DNA from: Cyclobacteriaceae bacterium
GTDB taxonomy: Bacteria > Bacteroidota > Bacteroidia > Cytophagales > Cyclobacteriaceae
Assembly (NCBI GenBank): GCA_025455225.1
Contig: JALOMY010000083.1
Location: 1 to 9,592, forward strand
Direction: 5' to 3'
Length of the DNA stretch: 9,592 nucleotides
Position 1 is the stretch's first letter; the number at the start of each line of letters is the position of its first letter. The notes below the pieces were generated by a model. It made no database searches and was not told where the DNA came from. It worked only from the letters and a program-made list of their open reading frames with translations. This document shows positions 7,272 to 9,592 of this stretch, piece by piece. A program made the position numbers and the translations under genes.

Positions 7272-8522
7272 TTAATCGGCTTCGGCTACTTCAATTACTT
7301 TATTCCACACCCGCCATACGTTTTTAGAGCAGATCTTTTCAATGTCTTCCGGAGTATAGCCTCTGCGGAGCAGTTCGTAGATCAGGTTCGGATATTGTGA
7401 AACATCTTTTAATCCTGTAGGAAGGCTATCGCCTACTCCATCGAAATCAGAGCCGATGCCTACGTGATCGATACCGGCCAATTGAACCACCCGGTCGATA
7501 TGGTCAGCCACTGTTTTAACATCGGCATACAAGGAAGGATTTTGCTTTCTAAATTCTTCTATGAAGGGCCTGGCTGCTGAATCCTGGAACGTCAGGTTTC
7601 TTTCAGCAAGCAGGGCCTGAAGTTTTTTGCGGTTTTCACTATTCGTTTTCGATACAACAGAATCAAGAAATGTAGAACCAAAGTTGATTTGAATTACTCC
7701 ACCATTGGTCTTCAGCGCTTTCACCATATCATCTGCCATGTTACGCTGCCAACCCGGTGTGAAATAGCGCAGCGAGGAATGCGAGGCAATCACCGGTGCT
7801 TTTGTGATTTTAAGTACATCATAAAATGTGCTGTCAGAGACATGGGATATATCCACCATGATACCAACCCGGTTCATCTCGCGAACAACCTGTTCTCCAA
7901 AAGGACTAAGGCCCTTCCAGGTGTTCAGGGTATCATAGGAAGAATCGCAGATCTGGTTGTCTTTACCATGCGTAAGGGTAATGTACCGTATGCCCCGGTC
8001 GTAGAAATATTGAACGTTGGCAAGGTCGTTTCCAACGGGAGCTCCATTTTCCATACCCATAGGTAAGGCAATTTTTCCTGCTTTGAATAAGGCATCCACT
8101 TCAGCTGGTGTGCCGGCCAACCCGAACTTATCCGGATGAGCTTCCGCGATTCCACGAACCATGGTAATTAAGGAATCGGCAAGGGCCTTACCCATATCGG
8201 TTTTCTGTTGGTATTCAGAGGGAATGTATATCGACATGAATGGGGCATCCAGGCCTCCTTTCTTGGCGCGTTCGTAATCAAAGTCGCCTTCCTTGGTGCT
8301 TACCGGTATTCCAAGGTATTCCCGCTCCAACCTGAACTTATTTACCTTCAATCTATAAGGAAGATCAACGTGGCCATCGGTAATGATATAAGCATGCGCC
8401 AGGGAATCAGCGATTTTTCGAAGCTGGTCTTCCGGCATCGAGGCATAATTGATTTTTTCTTTTGTGCCGCACCCAATAAGTATGAGAAGTGCGAAGAGGA
8501 TGAATTGTTGCTTAATTTGCAT
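7272..8522 (-). CDS. Membrane dipeptidase, peptidase family M19, lipoprotein
   Basis: A 416-residue enzyme of the renal dipeptidase family (M19), which cleaves dipeptides, including some with D-residues at the C-terminal position, using two zinc ions. Expected metal ligands are all present: H51 and D53 in GHVDL, bridging E158 in GMENG, H227 in ISHVSD and H248 in ASHSS. Substrate-site candidates H185 (LTHGKDN), R260 (WQRN) and D359 (GSDFDG) are also in place, so the enzyme should be active. The N-terminus is a lipoprotein signal ending LLILIGC with Cys18 as the lipidated residue, so it should be anchored on the periplasmic face of a membrane. Likely jobs are peptide scavenging or turnover of wall-derived peptides. 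It has a strong promoter candidate and a possible terminator of its own, so it may be a separate transcript from the SpoIIM run, although read-through is possible. Confidence 0.95.
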   Translation of the reverse strand: MQIKQQFILFALLILIGCGTKEKINYASMPEDQLRKIADSLAHAYIITDGHVDLPYRLKVNKFRLEREYLGIPVSTKEGDFDYERAKKGGLDAPFMSIYIPSEYQQKTDMGKALADSLITMVRGIAEAHPDKFGLAGTPAEVDALFKAGKIALPMGMENGAPVGNDLANVQYFYDRGIRYITLTHGKDNQICDSSYDTLNTWKGLSPFGEQVVREMNRVGIMVDISHVSDSTFYDVLKITKAPVIASHSSLRYFTPGWQRNMADDMVKALKTNGGVIQINFGSTFLDSVVSKTNSENRKKLQALLAERNLTFQDSAARPFIEEFRKQNPSLYADVKTVADHIDRVVQLAGIDHVGIGSDFDGVGDSLPTGLKDVSQYPNLIYELLRRGYTPEDIEKICSKNVWRVWNKVIEVAEAD

Positions 8523-8538
8523 TTCGGAAAGTTTGGTT

Positions 8539-8569
8539 GAAAATTATTGAAATTCCTATCGGATGCAAA
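8539..8569 (-). promoter_or_regulatory. Dipeptidase promoter overlapping the start of the divergent RDD gene
   Basis: On the minus strand TTTG (8569-8566) and TAATTTTC (8546-8539) are separated by exactly 19 bases. This fits the Bacteroidota pattern TTTG-N19/20-TAnnTTTG with one mismatch, the final G. The dipeptidase ATG begins 16 bases downstream. The -33 box lies inside codons 2 and 3 of the RDD gene. Confidence 0.45.
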
Positions 8570-9276
8570 CCGTTAAGGTACGAACGACCCAAAATGTATT
8601 TATTGAATATCCGGTAGCCAGCCTCGGTGATCGCATACTCGCATTTTTAATTGATGGCCTTATCATTTTTGGATATTATTTGTTGATCATTTTCCTGCTG
8701 GCGGGCACTAATGCTTTTTCAACAGCATCGTTCATCGGCCTGTTGATCTTTCCGGCATTTTTATACCACCTCTTGTTCGAAATCTTTATGAACGGCCAAA
8801 GTCCCGGTAAAAAGCAGATGAACATTAAAGTGGTTCGGATGGACGGAACACCTGCCACCATCGGGAATTACATCATCCGCTGGTTACTGCGGTTATTCGA
8901 AATCGATTTGATGTCGGGAGCCATTGCTATGTTAACCATTGCCATAAACGGAAAAGGTCAGCGCCTGGGCGACCTGGCCGCAGGAACCACCGTAGTTAAA
9001 CTGGTGGAGCAGCGTGATGTAAGCGCAAAAGAAGTATTTACCGTGGCTGAAGAACAGTATGTTCCTACGTATCCGCAGGTGGTACAGCTCACCGACCAGG
9101 ATATTGAATTGATTCAGCAGGCCCTGGAGGTAAACCGTTCAACCGGAAATTATCAGCCTGTTCTGGCCATTGTTGACAAGGTTCAGGCAAAACTGGGCAT
9201 TCAAACCGATTTTCCCCCGGTAAAATTTCTTTATACCTTGATTAAAGACTACGGTCATATTACAGCCGGGAATTAA
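8563..9276 (+). CDS. RDD family membrane protein
   Basis: A 237-residue protein with an RDD domain in about residues 15-147. The name-giving Arg and Asp residues appear as LGDRILAFLIDG (R24, D31) in the first membrane helix. A second helix lies at about 55-75 (ending near GQSPGKKQMNIKVV), with a further hydrophobic region at about 100-128. The closing motif GQRLGDLAAGTTVVK (132-146) is typical. RDD proteins are small membrane proteins, some proposed to be transporters, but most have no assigned function. Beyond the domain is a soluble tail of about 85 residues, predicted mainly helical, that is not part of the core RDD fold. The gene is divergent from the dipeptidase with only 40 bases between start codons, and lies near the SpoIIM/MoxR run. 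RDD genes are frequent members of that neighbourhood, so a shared role is plausible. Confidence 0.9.
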   Translation: MQTVKVRTTQNVFIEYPVASLGDRILAFLIDGLIIFGYYLLIIFLLAGTNAFSTASFIGLLIFPAFLYHLLFEIFMNGQSPGKKQMNIKVVRMDGTPATIGNYIIRWLLRLFEIDLMSGAIAMLTIAINGKGQRLGDLAAGTTVVKLVEQRDVSAKEVFTVAEEQYVPTYPQVVQLTDQDIELIQQALEVNRSTGNYQPVLAIVDKVQAKLGIQTDFPPVKFLYTLIKDYGHITAGN

Positions 9277-9518
9277 TGAACGATTTACCACGTTACTCTA
9301 AAAGTCAGCTTGCCCTGCGCAACGGCCAGGATAAACCTGAAGTTTGGGTTGCCTACCGCGGTTTGATTTATGATGTTTCCCATTCACGATTATGGAAAAC
9401 TGGAAAGCATTATGAACATTGGGCTGGCCAGGATTTAACCGATGAACTTCTGGATGCGCCCCATACCGATAAGGTATTTGACCGCTTCACGTTAATCGGG
9501 GTTCTTGAGTCAACGTAG
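9276..9518 (+). CDS. Small cytochrome b5-like heme/steroid-binding domain protein
   Basis: An 80-residue soluble protein made of a single cytochrome b5-like domain of the prokaryotic 'predicted heme/steroid-binding' type. Recognisable pieces are YSKSQLALRNG (7-17), WVAYRGLIYDVSHSRLW (24-40), TGKHYEHWAGQDLT (42-55) and the APH motif near 61-63. The classical HPGG heme loop of true cytochrome b5 is absent. The candidate heme ligands are His45 (GKH) and His63 (APH), with H36 and H48 also nearby. No signal peptide or membrane anchor is visible, so it is probably cytoplasmic. Its ATG begins on the last base of the RDD stop codon (TAATG), which implies translational coupling with the RDD gene. Family identity is good; heme binding and role are inferred. 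Confidence 0.85.
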   Translation: MNDLPRYSKSQLALRNGQDKPEVWVAYRGLIYDVSHSRLWKTGKHYEHWAGQDLTDELLDAPHTDKVFDRFTLIGVLEST

Positions 9519-9550
9519 AATTTGTAATTTGTCGACTATACCTAATTTGT
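9519..9550 (+). repeat. Three AATTTGT direct repeats before the sugar kinase gene
   Basis: AATTTGT occurs at 9519-9525, 9526-9532 and 9544-9550 in the 39-base gap between the cytochrome b5-like gene and the kinase start. The first two copies are adjacent; the third begins 18 bases after the second. Each carries a TTTG core, but none has the full TAnnTTTG -7 element. The AT-rich gap may hold a promoter or binding site for the kinase gene, which I could not define. Confidence 0.35.
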
Positions 9551-9557
9551 TTCTTTT

Positions 9558-9592
9558 ATGATTCTTATTGCCGACAGCGGGGGTTCTAAAAC
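9558..9592 (+). CDS. Start of a BadF/BadG/BcrA/BcrD-type ATPase, probably N-acetylglucosamine kinase (truncated by window)
   Basis: Only the first eleven codons and part of a twelfth are present: MILIADSGGSK, with AC following, which fits Thr. This is the phosphate-1 motif (DxGxxKT) that opens ASKHA-fold sugar kinases of the BadF/BadG/BcrA/BcrD family. In Bacteroidota such N-termini usually belong to N-acetylglucosamine kinase-like proteins acting in amino sugar recycling. The rest is outside the window, so the substrate is a guess. It starts 39 bases after the cytochrome b5-like gene on the same strand. Confidence 0.65.
   Translation, partial: MILIADSGGSK

Noticed and set aside
7689..8066. 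Plus-strand open frame of 125 codons
   Set aside because: It lies fully antisense to the M19 dipeptidase, whose frame carries all family motifs; the antisense product has no recognisable domain.
8208..8540. Plus-strand open frame of 110 codons ending just before the RDD gene
   Set aside because: It is antisense to the N-terminal part of the dipeptidase; the sequence is low in recognisable features and its Cys/Phe-rich end mirrors the lipoprotein signal.
8523..8562. Promoter for the RDD gene on the plus strand
   Set aside because: TTTG at 8532-8535 has no TAnnTTTG box at the right distance, and TTAATTTG at 8512-8519 has no matching -33 element.
1..9592. CRISPR array, tRNA/rRNA genes, insertion sequence, prophage or defence island
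   Set aside because: No regularly spaced repeats, RNA gene signatures, transposase or integrase frames or defence families were seen; the MoxR cluster here has housekeeping-like membrane partners rather than known defence effectors.

Overview
The window looks like chromosomal DNA from a Bacteroidota bacterium, most likely Cytophagales-like. The protein families are typical of that phylum, the starts lack clear Shine-Dalgarno sequences, and the two promoter candidates I could place fit the Bacteroidota -33 TTTG / -7 TAnnTTTG pattern. Gene density is very high. I see no tRNA, rRNA, CRISPR array, insertion sequence or phage gene, and no gene-free stretch longer than about 90 bases.

Layout, right to left on the minus strand: a lipoprotein M19 dipeptidase (8522-7272); a hairpin with a T-tract that also overlaps a good promoter (about 7249-7203); then a tight six-gene run made of a SpoIIM-family membrane protein, a six-span membrane protein of unknown function, a DUF4129 protein, a DUF4350 protein, a MoxR-type AAA+ ATPase and a DUF58 protein (7182-982). 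Last comes a secreted zinc metalloprotease (897-1) that runs off the left edge. Divergent from the dipeptidase on the plus strand are an RDD membrane protein (8563-9276), a small cytochrome b5-like heme-binding protein that starts on the last base of the RDD stop codon (9276-9518), and the first codons of a BadF/BadG-type sugar kinase (9558 to the right edge).

How the parts may work together: the SpoIIM/unknown/DUF4129/DUF4350/MoxR/DUF58 run, with RDD nearby, is a recurring bacterial gene neighbourhood. MoxR ATPases are generally viewed as chaperone-like remodelling machines that act with DUF58 or von Willebrand A partners. The other members here are membrane-anchored, so an envelope-located assembly or maturation complex is the natural inference. 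Its substrate cannot be read from the sequence. The cluster is therefore a functionally dark but conserved system rather than a new one.

The best leads beyond the genes are: an overlapping terminator/promoter/inverted repeat before the SpoIIM gene; an 11-bp perfect hairpin inside the DUF58 gene; an operator-like palindrome with repeated half-sites just before the MoxR gene; a dipeptidase promoter that extends into the divergent RDD gene; and a metalloprotease whose third zinc ligand seems to be displaced by a long insertion, as in leishmanolysin-like enzymes.
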